This document shows positions 25,850 to 38,058 of a DNA stretch of 64,000 nt, piece by piece. Position numbers and translations under genes: made by a program. Every line of letters starts with the position of its first letter. Position 1 is the first letter of the stretch. The stretch lies in contig NC_086352.1 in assembly GCF_036324505.1 (NCBI RefSeq), positions 8,944,501 to 9,008,500 on the forward strand, in the 5' to 3' direction. The notes below the pieces were generated by a model. That model did not search any database, had not been told where the DNA came from, and worked only from the letters and a program-made list of their open reading frames with translations. Source of the stretch: Eleginops maclovinus. Taxonomy: Eukaryota; Chordata; Actinopteri; Perciformes; Eleginopidae.

Positions 25850-28800
25850 CTGTCCAAAAACAGAGAGGAGAAAAAATGTAATACTGACACAAATTAACAA
25901 TGATCAGTCTGAGATGACATGACAGTATTTTCCTGCAGCAAATCTCCTTCTATCATCCATTCCAGCATCACTGATACATGCAGTAGAGTGAATGCCCCTA
26001 GTGTCACAAAACCTACTTGAAAAAGCAGCTAATAGCTAGGTCAGAAATGTCTGGGGATATTTTGGTACCATTAATTACCCATCAGCACCTTTCATGTATG
26101 CAGCGAAGCAGCTGGCGCAAAGCAACCGCCAGTCACCAGCAGGTGCCTCTTCCTGTTCCACCTCCCATTTCACACACACATACTTACCTCAACCCCCCCC
26201 CCCCCCCCCACCACCTCCACTACCAATGAAGCTGCCTTTTACTGCTACTGCAGAGCATGTGGGAGGTGCAGACAGCTGATAGAATTTCACCAGCTATGGA
26301 CAGACGAGGTTCCTTGAGTGTGTGTTCTGCAACCACAGACCAGCGGAAGATGACAGAAGCTTACCCAGGTCAGTCATTATATGCTGACTTGACATGCACA
26401 CAGAAGCACAAAGCTATTTCTTCAGAGGCCTAACTCGTTGAGATACTTTGGTTTTGATGCATTTCAAATGACAGGCTCAAAAGTGGCTGAGCGCAAGAGG
26501 ATATAATTCTACTGCAGTACTCTTTAAAATAAACTGGGTGTCGGTTATAGTTTATTCTACCCATAAATATGTCACTCTGAACTACTTAAAGTGTGACATG
26601 TAATCAAAGCTCCAATAAATCACTTTTAAAATATCTTTGTTGAAAGCAACAAATGATCACGTAACTATCATTGCATGGGTGGACAGTGTGCACATACTTG
26701 CAATGGGATATTCAGAAGTGGCAACACTTCCCAATACACAACCTCTGGCAACAGACAACAGTGATGTAATCGTACAATCTGCGAGCAAGTTCGAAAATGC
26801 TAATGTTGTCAGGATTCTCAAATTTGACAAAAAGAAGAAACATGCCTGAGTTAATACAGTAAATTGTGATGTGTGTCAAGTCATTAGAAGGTGAAATTGC
26901 CTGTGTGTGAAGTCATCTAACATTGGTTAATATATGTGCAATGCAAGGTTAATTATTCCAGCAATCCATGTAGAGTGTATTACTGAAACCCACACCTGAA
27001 GTCAAAACCAATCAGAAGTGCTTCCAGTGCTTCCAGCTTCGTCTACAGTGTGGTTTCTATCACTTTACCCACCAACCACTTCAAAGGTCCCTATACAAAT
27101 CAAAAAGACATGAGGCCTGTATTATCAATGCGGGTTGCCCGTCAACATTTCCACATTATCATGTTTTCAGAGAATCTTGTGACTGTGCTTGAATCAGACA
27201 TTTCTGCACGGTACATTTTTCAAGCTCCTGTGGATTCCTTTCTCTTAATAGGCATCATACTGAGGATTTGTCTCACGCTGTAAGCGGAAGCCATGTGAAA
27301 TCACTGTCTGGGTTGAGAGACAATACTGAAGACTTCAGAGAGGAAAATGTGTAATTTTCACATCCTAACAATGAAAGCACAACAGAAAACTTTCCCCAGT
27401 TACACTAAGTGATTAATAAACCACGTCCAACCCTTTTAAAATAATTGGAAAAATTGCTTCGATATATTTAGGAAACGCTTATCAAATCAAGGAATCAAAT
27501 TCTATTAATGAAGCCCAATATCAATATTTAAGTAAGTAGTTAATTTACGCTGGATTTACAGCAGAAACGATTTACAGCAGAAACTCTAGGTAAAGCGGTA
27601 CGTACAATATAAAAACTGTAGTGAAACGGGTTAAAGAAAGTCCAGGTTTGCTAATCTTTCCCATCTGCAAAGAATCAAGGCAGAATATTCCAGGGGCTGC
27701 TAAACAAAACAGAGCTAACCTTAAAACACCCTCAATCTGACCCTATGACCTGTCACTTCCAAAACTTTGCCTTCCAGCTGTTTCCTTCACAATCTTGACC
27801 TTGTAAGCATCATAGAGGCACGTGCAACTCATGCCTAATATCAACAAGAACTGTGCATATAACTGTCTCTAGGTCACTAATAAATCATGAAAGTGCAAAT
27901 GTAAACGTACCGCAGTTATTCATTGGATCATTACGTACACTTCTGACAATAAAAGTCATTGATGTATATTGCTGATGAATTAAATATGAATGTTTCAGTA
28001 GGAGGTCAGGCATTCTAACAATGCAGAAGCTTATAACAGTATAGAGCAAATCTATTTCTGGGGTAAAATGGTGGCTGTGTGTCACTCAAAATGCAGTGGT
28101 TTGAAATGTGTGTAGGTAGCATATTTGAAAAGAAAATGTAAAACTCACAATGTTTAAATTGTTACAGTAGTCTTCAAAATGGACGTATTTTGTTTGCTCC
28201 TTTCTTTAAAATAAACCTAGTCTTCTTTGTGTCTGTACATTTACAACAGAGCAAATCCCACATGTGTACGTACACCTACTTGGTAATAAAACCGATTTTG
28301 ATTTGAAGAGGATGGGAATTTAACTAAGAAGTTGTAAATTACATATACGTTGATTATTGTGAACAACCTTAAAATGGCGACAACGTTATCCAAACATACC
28401 ATGTTAGTGATGTTGGGAAGAAAGTGACTGAAGACGAAAGTAGTTTGTGTAGGCCTAAGACCCTTTTAAACAATTCCATTGGTACAATGGTACCATGTAA
28501 CACTCCGCAACACTTTGTCGTGTTTTAAAATCATTGCTAAGTTTGATAAAGAGTCTGTTTCATCCAACAGACTCCGGGCCCACATCTGAAACCTCCTCAC
28601 CTTCTTCATCCTCTTCAGCCCAGCAATGGCTCCAGCTCTGGCGGTGTTTGATAAGCCAGCGAGTCGGCAATGTGTTGCTCTTCTTTGAGCCAAAACTGCT
28701 AAATGAAAACTGCTAATTGTGACTTTTTTTTTCTAAATTGGTCGCCGGCGGGCTGTTGAGTTGAACGCACGTGGTGCTAGCCAAACCTCCACTTTAGAAA

Positions 28801-29331
28801 AGCACAGCATTCAAAAAAGGTGTCGTGACGCTCCCACACTGAGGAAGAGGAGGGGGAGGAAGGAGGAGATGGATGGAGAGGTCGACCGTGATGGTGTCCA
28901 TGATAAATCAACTAGTTTTATATGCTTAAATATCTTTCTTTTTCATTTATAAGTGGACATATCGACGTATTGAAACTGGTAATAGTCCACATATACGTGG
29001 TCGCTGTCAGTTCAGGACCACCATGACCAAAAGGAACCCCGGAGGACTACTTTACAGCGACGCGCATTAACACCTACTCTGTGTAAACTACGAGAAAGTA
29101 CCATGACATGTGCTGTTTTACATTAAAACTAACAGTCAACTAAGTGTTTGGCAAGTAATGGAGTTATTATTACCGGGAAAATACACACTCACACACAAGG
29201 CGGTGTGTCATCAGACAGCTGAGGCGAGGCACTGACTGTCAGCTATTTGACAGCTTCTTTACTGAATGAAACGGAACCCTTCGAGTAAGAAACCTCTCTG
29301 AAAAATCACACGAACAAGTGTTGTTTCTTAC
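25850..29331 (-). other. chd9 first intron
   Basis: About 3.5 kb lies between the non-coding exon and the first coding exon. It contains a C17 run (26193-26209) with flanking CCACC repeats. No exon or recognisable element is supported. A 75-codon minus-strand frame at 28466-28693 has no family I recognise. Confidence 0.6.
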
Positions 29332-29470
29332 CTGAAATTGACCCCAAAAAGCAACTCCAGCCGCCACCGCAGAGAGTGTGTTTTCGGCCAACTTGTGACT
29401 GTGTTGTTAGTTGTACTCCTGCTGGCGAACACGGCGCAGCGGCTCTCCACCTCTGCTGCTGCTGACGTGC
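29332..29470 (-). other. chd9: chd9 non-coding first exon (5' UTR)
   Basis: The minus strand reads CAATTTCAG|GTAAGAAAC with the GT at 29331-29330, a consensus donor. It ends a GC-rich, ATG-poor stretch. The next minus-strand acceptor that fits is the one before the first coding exon at 25849. The upstream boundary (about 29440-29470) is an estimate from the promoter motifs just beyond it. Additional small untranslated exons in the 3.5 kb intron cannot be excluded. Confidence 0.6.
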
Positions 29471-29530
29471 CTGTGATAACATGCATTTGCATATAAGTAA
29501 TCTCCTCTCTGATTGGTCCACAGACCGTTT
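29460..29530 (-). promoter_or_regulatory. chd9 upstream promoter: CCAAT, octamer and CRE-like motifs
   Basis: Reading the minus strand towards the exon, there is CCAAT (29516-29512) in GACCAATCAGAG, then the octamer ATGCAAAT (29492-29485), then a CRE-like CACGTCA (about 29469-29463). Their order and spacing upstream of the GC-rich exon ending at 29332 suit a core promoter. No good TATA box is seen. Confidence 0.45.
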
Positions 29531-29676
29531 GGCACTTTTTCACCTTTCTGTTTGGAATTAAAAACCGGTTCCAGCACCACTCACGTTTTGGTAGGGTGTA
29601 ACCTCAAATCAGCAACAGAAAGTGTTTGATTAAATAATGGCTTCACGCGTAAAGTCCCTATGTTGACAGAGTGCAT

Positions 29677-29705
29677 AAGATGGCCGCGTCCAAGCCAGAG
29701 CCAAT
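29677..29705 (+). promoter_or_regulatory. YY1-type motif and CCAAT box, plus orientation
   Basis: AAGATGGCCGC lies at 29677-29687 and CCAAT at 29701-29705, about 200 bp upstream of the chd9 CCAAT/octamer block. The motifs could belong to the chd9 promoter or to a divergent transcript. They are short matches only. Confidence 0.25.
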
Positions 29706-29885
29706 CAGGAGAGGTTTTACTTTGGCACATGCACCGGAGTGTCTCCTCAACGCAATCATGACAGGGTGGGTGAGCTGCTTTCCATTGTAGGCCAATACCT
29801 ACCTCTAGTGGCTGAATGAGAGACATGCTGCACTATAAAAAGTCATTCTAATTTGAACCAGTGTTGTAAACATCTAACAATTCAG

Positions 29886-29970
29886 AGGTGAAAAGTGTAC
29901 TTTTACTCCACTACGGTTTTTTGTAATATAGTTAGTCAAAGTAATAATGTGAAATATACTTAAAAACGTA
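29886..29970. mobile_element. fragment of a dispersed teleost repeat
   Basis: GTGTACTTTTACTCCACTAC and following bases match the end of an abundant bony-fish repeat that I recognise from memory. Only a short part is present. Confidence 0.4.
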
Positions 29971-30439
29971 CATAAGATTTGAGTTACACCTCAAGTTTGT
30001 TCCTAAAAAATCTGACATCTTTTCAGATTTCAGATTTTTTTTCTAAAATTTCTGATTTCTTTTAAAAATGTCCCACTATTTTCTCATTATTTTTACTCCT
30101 TTATGTGGCCCTAATCATCTTCTTTTAAAAATTCACACGTTTTAGTCCCCTAATTTTTTTCCTACTGGGTGACTAATATCAATTGTCACCCAGGGATTTC
30201 ACTCTTGCTGATGCTGCTTATGACACCTGAATTTATAAAGGTTTGGCTCATCTTTTCTTATCTTATCTCAATGAAGGATTTCCGATTCTGAGGGAATATA
30301 ATACAACAAATACTTTAATGCCCTGACTTTGTCGGTGACCTATAGTCATTCTGCAATGACTTCTCTGTAGATCAATTCAATATTGCTATAGTTAACAATA
30401 CATGGAAAACGGATCTTGTGCCTGTGCCAATGCAAGGCA

Positions 30440-30965
30440 AGGCTAGTTTATAAGGCAATTCAAAGTGTTTTACAAAAATTAAAGACAGTGGTAGCATTAG
30501 AAATCGTATTTAAATTCAATAAAATAAATATAAAACAGGGTGATAAAGAATAACACAGAGATGATAAACATGAATACAAATGAAAGTGCAGTGTGAGATA
30601 TGAATAGTTCAATTAAAAGCAGCGGCAAACCAAAGTCTTGAGCTTGGATTTAAAAGTAATACGAGTTGCAGCGGACCTACAGGGTTCTGGTCATTTGTTC
30701 CAAATATATGGAGCATAATAACTGAATGCTGCTCCTCCATGTTTAGTTCTGACTCTGGGGAAAGCAGACCTGTCCCAGAAGACCTGAGAGTTCTGGATGG
30801 TTCGTAATTTAGCAGCAGGGCAGAAATGAATTTACGCCTTAAACCATTTAATACTTTATAGACCATCAGCAGTATTTTTAAATCAACTATTTGACAGACG
30901 AGAGCCCTCAGAACTGGAGTGATATGTAGTGACCCATCTGCTTACATAGCTTGTTGGCTAACTGG
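30440..30965 (-). mobile_element. 5'-truncated, degraded LINE (non-LTR retrotransposon) 3' portion
   Basis: Minus-strand translation shows VYKVLNGLRRKFISALL then PSRTLRSSGTGLLSPESELN. After a frameshift it continues with GAAFSYYAPYIWNK, a stop codon, and then TFKSKLKTLVC. This is the typical C-terminal tail of fish non-LTR reverse transcriptases (K.LNGL.P.Y...LL....PSR.LRSS ... AP.WN ... FK..LKT). It is broken by a frameshift and a stop, so it is inactive. The left part, CAAAGTGTTTTACA, resembles the 3' end of the same repeat family. Boundaries are approximate. Confidence 0.65.
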
Positions 30966-31749
30966 CGGTCTCATGTCCTGGTGCTTCCCGAAATATATGA
31001 ACCTTTATACAGTTTTTATAAATAACTGAGATATGTTTGAATATGATTATATGTGACAGAATGGACTCAAACTGTTTTTAGATGGAGTATGTACTAATGT
31101 ACCTTAAATTGATATTTTATTTTTTCTACTTAGCCCCCCCCCCCCCAATGATTAGAGCATGTTTGAGTCAATTGCATATGAATAGCATCTGATGTAATGT
31201 TCGTCACAAATGTAGGGGAAAAGGAACTTTCCAGAGGGTTATTTCAAGATATCTCTGTAAGAAATATGTGCTCTGCATCACCTTCAGATAAGTAAACCCT
31301 TTAGAACAACAATCCAAAACAAGATTTAGTTTTTGACAAATTTATTGATTTCAGAGAAAAGCATTTAAACCCCATCTATGCAGTGATGTGTTTTACAAAC
31401 TGGAGCAGGAATGGGTCCATATTGAACACATTAAACCCACACGTTTGAAGATGCCGTCAGCCAAAATGTCAGTGTGTGGAGTTCACTGACATTTGGTGAC
31501 ACCCTGGCCTTACGCAGAAGCTATAAATAGCTCAGTTTCAGCACCATGTCTGCTTGTCTTGTATAGTCACTTCATCCTCCTTGTGTTTCCACAAATGTTT
31601 CACACTCAAAGTTTGTTATTATTTGCATATTGAAAGGAACTAAATAAATGAAAAAGCCAAAGCCCTCTTGAAGACATTAAATAAGACACAACATTAGCCT
31701 GACAACAGAAACAGTGTTTTCTTGTAGCTGGACAAAATACCAATATATA

Positions 31750-31755
31750 TTTATT
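31750..31755 (-). terminator. possible aktip polyadenylation signal AATAAA
   Basis: The minus-strand AATAAA here would give a 3' UTR of about 0.9 kb. Alternatives are ATTAAA near 31934-31939 and AATAAA at 31341-31346. Sequence alone does not choose between them. Confidence 0.3.
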
Positions 31756-32646
31756 ATATTCCTTCAGACTTATTTGGGAATCTGGTGGGACACAGTAACT
31801 TATTTTGACTTATAACCAAACGATCTGTTAGGAAACTTAAAATTTGCAAAGAAAACCCCCAAAACCCAAGCAGAATAAAAGGAGAATGGTCTCTAAAATG
31901 CTCAGCACAGCATCCAATATTTACACATCAAACTTTTAATAACCAACAGCCAAAAAGGTACGTAAAACATTCAAAATGATTTAAAAATCAGACAAAATAA
32001 AATACACCGAGCATATCTAGCATTTCATTTAAAACCCATACGTGCCTGCTCTGCTTTATATATTAGGAAACTGTGAGAGACAATTGTTTACACAATGGGA
32101 TTAACAACAAATCATTGTCCAATAAGAAACAAATAGATTTTTCTAATTGGGTGACAGGAGGTGCGGTAATTAGGGCATTTCATTCACACAGCTGTGACTG
32201 ACAACAATCCAAGTCTGACAAATAAACAGTCCTGAGCCAGTGGCAGAGATCACGTAGTCCACCATACTTACCGTATGAACGCTTTACTCGTACTTTTCAG
32301 CTCCTTTTTGGGAAAGTATGTTGAATCAGCTAGCCCAACATGTGCATGGATCTGAACATCTAAAGATGAGAAAGCTCTTTGATTGCATCGCAGCCTAAAT
32401 GATGTTGCCGAGACATCCATTTGCCATCGTCGATTTACATATAATACACACTTTGTTTCCTTATTCTAAAGCTGTTTGAGGAGATGCCTACGAAGCTTTT
32501 AAAGCTGAGCAATAACGTGGAGGTTTAACAGGAAATTCTCCCAACTGTTGCCAGGATCCAGTTCCCATGAACAGCAGAGGTAAGCCGGTGGTGTGGCGTC
32601 TCATACATGTGGCTCCCTCTGGTGGCTGCTGCAGCGCGGTGCAGGT

Positions 32647-32754
32647 TCAGCTCTGAGGAGGGCCGTCGTCTTTGCTGAAGGGCTGCGTGGAGCCGGGCTT
32701 CACCCAGGACAGTCCCGACACCTGCGCTCCCTTGTGGTGATCATCAGGCCGTCG
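32647..32754 (-). CDS. aktip: aktip coding exon 9 with stop codon
   Basis: The acceptor is CCTTGTAG| (AG at 32756-32755). The exon encodes [20 protein letters not shown] and then [15 protein letters not shown] before TGA at 32649-32647. The [14 protein letters not shown] block matches the C-terminus of vertebrate AKTIP, while the last six residues differ. Confidence 0.95.
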   Translation of the reverse strand, partial: RRPDDHHKGAQVSGLSWVKPGSTQPFSKDDGPPQS

Positions 32755-35700
32755 CTACAAGGACAAAGACAAATAAGCAGTCAAGGAACAGCTCGAGTTA
32801 TAATTTGTAAAGTAATAGTTACATTTGTTAAATAGCTTTTATAAGAGTACTTTTTTTTGCTACGCATCCTTATTTCTGTGTCTTTGTATGCACCATTTAT
32901 ACCAAAGCAAATTCCTGTATGTGAAACCTTACTTAAACAATTCTGAAAATACTTACAGACTGCACTCTCCTGATCATACACTATCAAAAGACAAACAGAA
33001 AGCTCTAAGACCTTCCTGAATCCTTCCTGCTTTTCCAGAATTCATTTAATAACATTTTATTTGTATACCTTTGTGCCTCTTGCAGAATCTACTGTTACTT
33101 CAATGTTGATTTATAACCATCTACTCTCATCTTTCATGAATTTCCTTTTGTTTTTTGTCTTAAATTATTCTGTAAACCCCTTTATAAATAAATAAACAAA
33201 CCCAATAGAAATACTTACTTTATGTGTGAACATCCGCTCTTTTGCTTCCTCGTGAACAGCTGGGTTCCATGGAGAAAAGCTAAATAAACGAGAGGCAAAG
33301 TGAGTGTGAGAGCATTTTTCCCCTTTCAGAGTTTCATCACACACACAAACACACACAGGATTACAGGGTGTGTTTTCTTATAGTGGTGAGAGTCGTGGGA
33401 TGTTCAAAATGAGCACAGTTTACCGACCTTATTGCGTAGGGATCATCTATCTTGGGCTGGTCGAAAAGATGACTGTTGCATAGTTTTACACTATCCACCA
33501 CTTTGCTTTTGAATAACTGCACATCCTTTTCATATCTGAAACAAAAGAACAATAACAGTTGTACTTTTGACTTCTTTGAGACATTTGTATAACTAAAATC
33601 TAAAGTAAATCCAAAGCTTTTTTTTTAAAAAGCTGTTCTTCAGGACCATCCAAAAACAAACCATATACACCTAGATGTATTAAGATGATGGAAAGAAAAA
33701 TAAATTGGAACAATTAAAACTGTGGAGTGCCTGGTCCCTTATTAGGATTAAAGATGATGACCGTATTCAATGTTTGTAAAAAGAGAAAGACATGGGAATA
33801 AGTGTGCACATAATATTAATCATATTTCTGGTTCATTTCCCATTTCTTTCTTTGTACAATATTTGACTATTCTTAGTAAACACAAAGCAGCACTAGAAAA
33901 TTAAAGAAGGGTGGACACTCACAGCACAGCAGCCTCTGGGTTTAGGGGTTCTGTGATGTTGATTTTGTAGAAAACTGTACGTGCGTACATCAAGACTTGC
34001 CAGATGTGGTTGTGATTCCGTCTAGGAGAAAAAATAAATACAAATCATTAAACATCAACATTAATTAACCTTTTCGCCAGGACATACAAGTGCATAAAAA
34101 ACACATTTTCAGTGAGATGAAACCAAGAAGAAATGTGAACACTTCGCTATTACAGAACAACTCATTTGAAATCATGTTCCGATTGAATATTCAAAGAGAT
34201 TTCTTTTAGTAATTCTGTTTGGTCCAAAGGACGACATTTCAGGCAATGTGCAGCTAATTAACTTTTAGCCTATGCCTAAGTTAATTGCCCAAAAGATGCA
34301 CTGAGCAAGCCTGACTGTCTGCGGGGGGTTGAGGTGGTGTGTGAGGGGGGGGTCGGTATTTAGCAGAACAGAATGAATCATTTATTTTCACTTAAACATT
34401 TATGTATGAAAAAGAAAGGTGAGTTAATTGCATAAGCAGAAAGAGGACAGAGCGTACCTCCATTTGGTAAAAGTTCTCCTGACGTCGAGCTCTCCAGACA
34501 CGGGGTCTACGAGAGGATGGAAGACTGGGATGTCAAAAACTAATTTCTGGAACAAAACAAGGAAGAGATGGTTAGGGTTAGCCTTTTTAAAAACAGAATT
34601 GTATGCCTATTCTGCAACACTAAGATCATAGGTCAGCCGTCATTGGTCAGTTATGATTTCTGTTGTATCCATAACATTGTAACACATTTTCATATGACAG
34701 GTCGAAATTTTCACCAAATGCAAATGATCATGTGATCGGAGGCACAAAAGGAACCTTTCCTGCCTGAAATTTAACTCACTTTCAAACTTTTTTTGACGTG
34801 TTAACAGCTGAAAACAAATAAGATGAGTACAGTTAACTTACAGGACAATCTCCATCTGGATAGTTATCTGGAATATACACAGTGAATTTGAAGACTCCAT
34901 CCTGGTACAAGCCATGTCTGATGAAGATGACCCCAAACCACACTAAACAGGAAGAGGCAATTTTATTTTTAGTTACACTTAATTATTTGTTTAATTGCAA
35001 AGTAGGTATTAAACATTCATAAATAACTCCAAAAACATCCACATTAATGTAAATATAACACACATCGAGTCCAAAGGGGGTCTTACTCAGTGCTGATTTG
35101 TAGGATGGCTGGACATAAATACCAGGGAGTTTCTGCTTAATCACTAGTGTGCTGCAGATCACATGGCAGGAAGTCAGAATGAAAAAGAGAGAGCGAGAGA
35201 GAAAGGTCCATAAACTTAATTGTACAAAACTATAAAGGATACTTTGAACCCAATTCAGTACAGACAATGTTTCAAAACCTAGTGTTGTCAGCAAATTTTG
35301 ATAATGAACTCATAATATACACAAACACAAACTTTTCATTTTAAAAGTGGTCCATTACTTACAACTCAGCCAGCAGAGAGTACTCCAAATAAAATGGGCC
35401 ATAGGAGGCATGAGTGCCATTGGCTGACTGGGTGGGGGTGACTGTTGAAACAGGTTTTGTGATGGGGGCTGCATTCTTAGGGATGGGCGGAAGCTGTTTT
35501 TTGCCAAAGGGCAGCCGGGCTGGGCTGGATCTCTGCTCTGCGTGCCCGCTGTGGTCCTCACTGTCAGCTCTCTGTTGTTGAGAAAATATGTGAAAAATAT
35601 GAGGGGAATCTTCACAAAAAAATCATAATAAAACTATAGCTATGTGAAAAAGAAAGAGAAAGAGAGCCTGATTAAAGAAGGCTACTGTTTATGAGCCATT

Positions 35701-36766
35701 ATGCAATCTGAAGAGCAGGCCTAGGGTAGTAACCGTGTACTGTGACCAACCTGTAAAGGCTACACTGCCCATCTGCTGTGCAGCTTATCAGGAAGCAGTG
35801 TCTAGACAAGGGCCAGCACGTTGAAGAACAGACCTATCCTTGTATCTTACTGATTCGGATAAGACCAGGTACAGTATTATTGTAGACATTGAGGTCACAG
35901 CAGCACGATGCCAGAAATGCATCAGGAAGCCACGCTGCTGATGACTTACACAAGTATGTCAGGAATGTTTGCAGTGACTTGCAACAGATTTAGCCTGCAC
36001 ACTCCCTGAAGTCCGACTTGACTACATAATGTACAAATGCTGCTCTGACTAGGCTAAAACAAATGGACTCACCCATGCTCAAAGGTACATAGTTTGCCTC
36101 CTCCCTACCTGAGCCGGGTTACACCAGCATGCTAAAATGTACCTTTCCTATCCTTTGTTTGTGGTTATTCAGTCTAGGGCTAGGTAACTGTAAAACTGGA
36201 CCAATAAACGCTTACTGTAACTACACACGCCAAAGGTGGATTCTGGTACAGTTTTCAGTTTAAACTTGATTCGGAAATGTTTTCAAAGGGGATTAATGTC
36301 TTTTCAAAAACAAGTATGAGTCTAGTCTAGTTGAAGACCACACCCTCTACTGAATTATTAAGGAATCCAGTTAACTGAGAAACAGAAAACATGTGGAAAC
36401 AGGTGCAGGAATGAAGATCTCTGTTGCAGAAAAACTGTATGGAATTAAAAAGATTAGCCAATTTCTTAAAACTGGAAAAATAACTGTAACTGAAGAGTAG
36501 AGCCTCATATTCTTCCTATGTTGAAAGTGTTACTGACACCAATATTCAGATTTATTGGGGAGAGAAATTCACAACTCTACGGTATAAAATCCATCAATTT
36601 CAACATACAAGCTACAGCTGATGGAATAAAACCTTTAAAGACTCCACAAACCAAGACAGCAGCCATATAATCAACCTAAGATCAATACATGTTATTATAT
36701 ACACATTATAGACTTTACCTTACGACTTGTATTGGCAGACATGCTCCAGAAGGGGTTTAGGTTCAT
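32647..36766 (-). CDS. aktip: aktip, AKT-interacting protein (FTS), complete coding region in nine exons
   Basis: Nine coding exons join without a frame break: 36766-36719, 35571-35363, 35151-35087, 34942-34842, 34546-34458, 34021-33923, 33535-33428, 33279-33219 and 32754-32647. They total 888 nt, or 295 residues plus stop; human AKTIP is 292. The start [10 protein letters not shown] is preceded by an in-frame TGA two codons upstream (36772-36770). Residues about 70-230 form a UEV (ubiquitin-conjugating enzyme variant) fold, containing [48 protein letters not shown] and [14 protein letters not shown]. The catalytic Cys of active E2 enzymes is not evident after the HP motif, as expected for the family. 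From family knowledge, AKTIP (FTS) joins Hook proteins and FHIP in a dynein-adaptor complex for vesicle movement. It also binds AKT1 and is linked to telomere replication. The C-terminus [13 protein letters not shown] is conserved. Confidence 0.97.
33219..33279 (-). CDS. aktip: aktip coding exon 8
   Basis: The acceptor is TTTATTTAG| and the donor is AAA|GTAAGT. The exon encodes [20 protein letters not shown]. Confidence 0.95.
33428..33535 (-). CDS. aktip: aktip coding exon 7
   Basis: The acceptor is TTGTTTCAG| and the donor is AAG|GTCGGT, which is weaker than the others. The exon encodes [19 protein letters not shown] and then [13 protein letters not shown]. Phase 2 at the exit matches the next exon. 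Confidence 0.96.
33923..34021 (-). CDS. aktip: aktip coding exon 6
   Basis: The acceptor is TTCTCCTAG| and the donor is CT|GTGAGT. The exon encodes [20 protein letters not shown] and then [12 protein letters not shown], the helical C-terminal part of the UEV fold. Confidence 0.96.
34458..34546 (-). CDS. aktip: aktip coding exon 5
   Basis: The acceptor is TTGTTCCAG| and the donor is AG|GTACGC. The exon encodes [15 protein letters not shown] and then [13 protein letters not shown]. This is the segment that in active E2 enzymes carries the HPN motif and the catalytic Cys. Confidence 0.96.
34842..34942 (-). CDS. aktip: aktip coding exon 4
   Basis: The acceptor is CCTGTTTAG| and the donor is CCT|GTAAGT. 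The exon encodes [19 protein letters not shown] and then [12 protein letters not shown], the central UEV beta sheet. Confidence 0.97.
35087..35151 (-). CDS. aktip: aktip coding exon 3
   Basis: The acceptor is GATCTGCAG| and the donor is CTGA|GTAAGA. The exon encodes [21 protein letters not shown], the first strands of the UEV fold. It leaves in phase 1. Confidence 0.96.
35363..35571 (-). CDS. aktip: aktip coding exon 2
   Basis: The acceptor is CAACAACAG| and the donor is TT|GTAAGT; the exon enters in phase 0 and leaves in phase 2. It encodes the Pro/Ser/Thr-rich disordered linker, including [18 protein letters not shown], then [19 protein letters not shown]. The last block leads into the UEV domain and is nearly identical to human AKTIP. 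Confidence 0.96.
36719..36766 (-). CDS. aktip: aktip coding exon 1
   Basis: This exon encodes [16 protein letters not shown] and ends in phase 0 at AAG|GTAAAG (GT 36718-36717). Its untranslated 5' part probably starts at about 36839-36842, after ATCATCACAG or the AG three bases further on. Confidence 0.92.
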
Positions 36767-38058
36767 TACTCATTCAGAGGTTCGGATTGGTGTCCCTCTT
36801 CTAAGTAGGCCCAACGACAGGTGCTGTCTGGGCCATCCGCTGCTGTGATGATCAAGTGAAACACTATAGGATAAGACAGGATGACTAACAGTCACATCAC
36901 ATCATTTTTAACCACTGAATGATTGATTTTGGAAAGACAAACAAATAACTTTTTTTTTTAAACTGATGAAAACTGGCTTAATACTTCGTTTAATCAAAGC
37001 AGTATTTACTATGCTTGAACCTTGGTTAGTCTGGTTTTCAAACAGAACATTTTTTAGAGACCTCATATCACATTAGTCCTAAAGTGATTTTAAATATCTG
37101 CAACTTCTCCAGTTAGTTTCTACACATCATGTTTTAATTTAAAATGGAGCTTTTCTTGTGCAAGATGGAAACTATTGACTATTTCTTCCTGTTTATGTCC
37201 TGACACACAATAATTGATTTCATTTAAAATGTATGAATATAAAATTCATTTTGGACAACTTGGAAGCTGAAAAGTTAAGATACTTCTAACCTTGGCATTA
37301 TTCATTATCCCCCTTTCACTGTGTTCATTCATAACTTTGCCATATGGGTTAAGTGGCTGAAACCTACCTAATAAAATAGTAAGGCTAAATAATATAGTAC
37401 TGTCACTGTACTATTTTAATGTTGTCGTTTTCTCTTGATTTTCCTCATGATGTTCACTTTACTGTTTTTTTTTGGTGCTAATTTACAAACAATCTAATGT
37501 CATCCATTGTCAACAATGTTTTAAAGTTAGGTAGTGAAATATTTCAAACTGAGAAATGTTTACAGCTAACAAAGTTAAGATGTGAAATGAGGGATTGTTT
37601 GGGATATAGCTTAGCTTCATGCTAACTGGGTATGCTAACAGCTGTATCGGTGTCGACGTTCAGAAAGTATACCCTGTAAATATTTTAGGCTGGCAACAGT
37701 ACAGAATCGTGGTTTAACTGCAATAAAACACGGTTATCAATTAATTACGTGGCATTTCTGACAGGATATCGTGTAACTAGCTACATTAATGCTAACGTTC
37801 GCAAACGTAAGGACTTACGGTGGGCATTTAAACTAAATAACCAGCCAACTGACAACTGGGAATCTGACTAAAGAGTCCTTTAAAGCGTAAGACTGGTTAC
37901 TGTTAAAGTCCACACACTGACACGGTCTCACATGCTTTCCTTTACTCACTTAAGGTTATATATAACATTAGCTTAAATGCTACATTTGGCAACAACAACT
38001 TGACTATCCCTGTAATTTTCACTCATTGTAACTATGAAAGCTTAGTGATGTAACTTAC

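Larger units (their letters stand above)
29540..32646. other. intergenic region between aktip 3' end and chd9 promoter
   Basis: It holds a short dispersed-repeat fragment, the LINE tail, a C13 run (31134-31146) and the presumed aktip 3' UTR and polyadenylation region (about 31.3-32.6 kb). No additional gene is seen. Confidence 0.6.

Noticed and set aside
28466..28693. 75-codon minus frame with a slight resemblance to transposase-like text (RRFQMWARSLLDETDSL)
   Set aside because: Too short and not matched to a family I can name. It was left as intron sequence.
34568..34586. Telomere-like GGTTAGGGTTAGCC in an aktip intron
   Set aside because: Only about two units, which is expected by chance.
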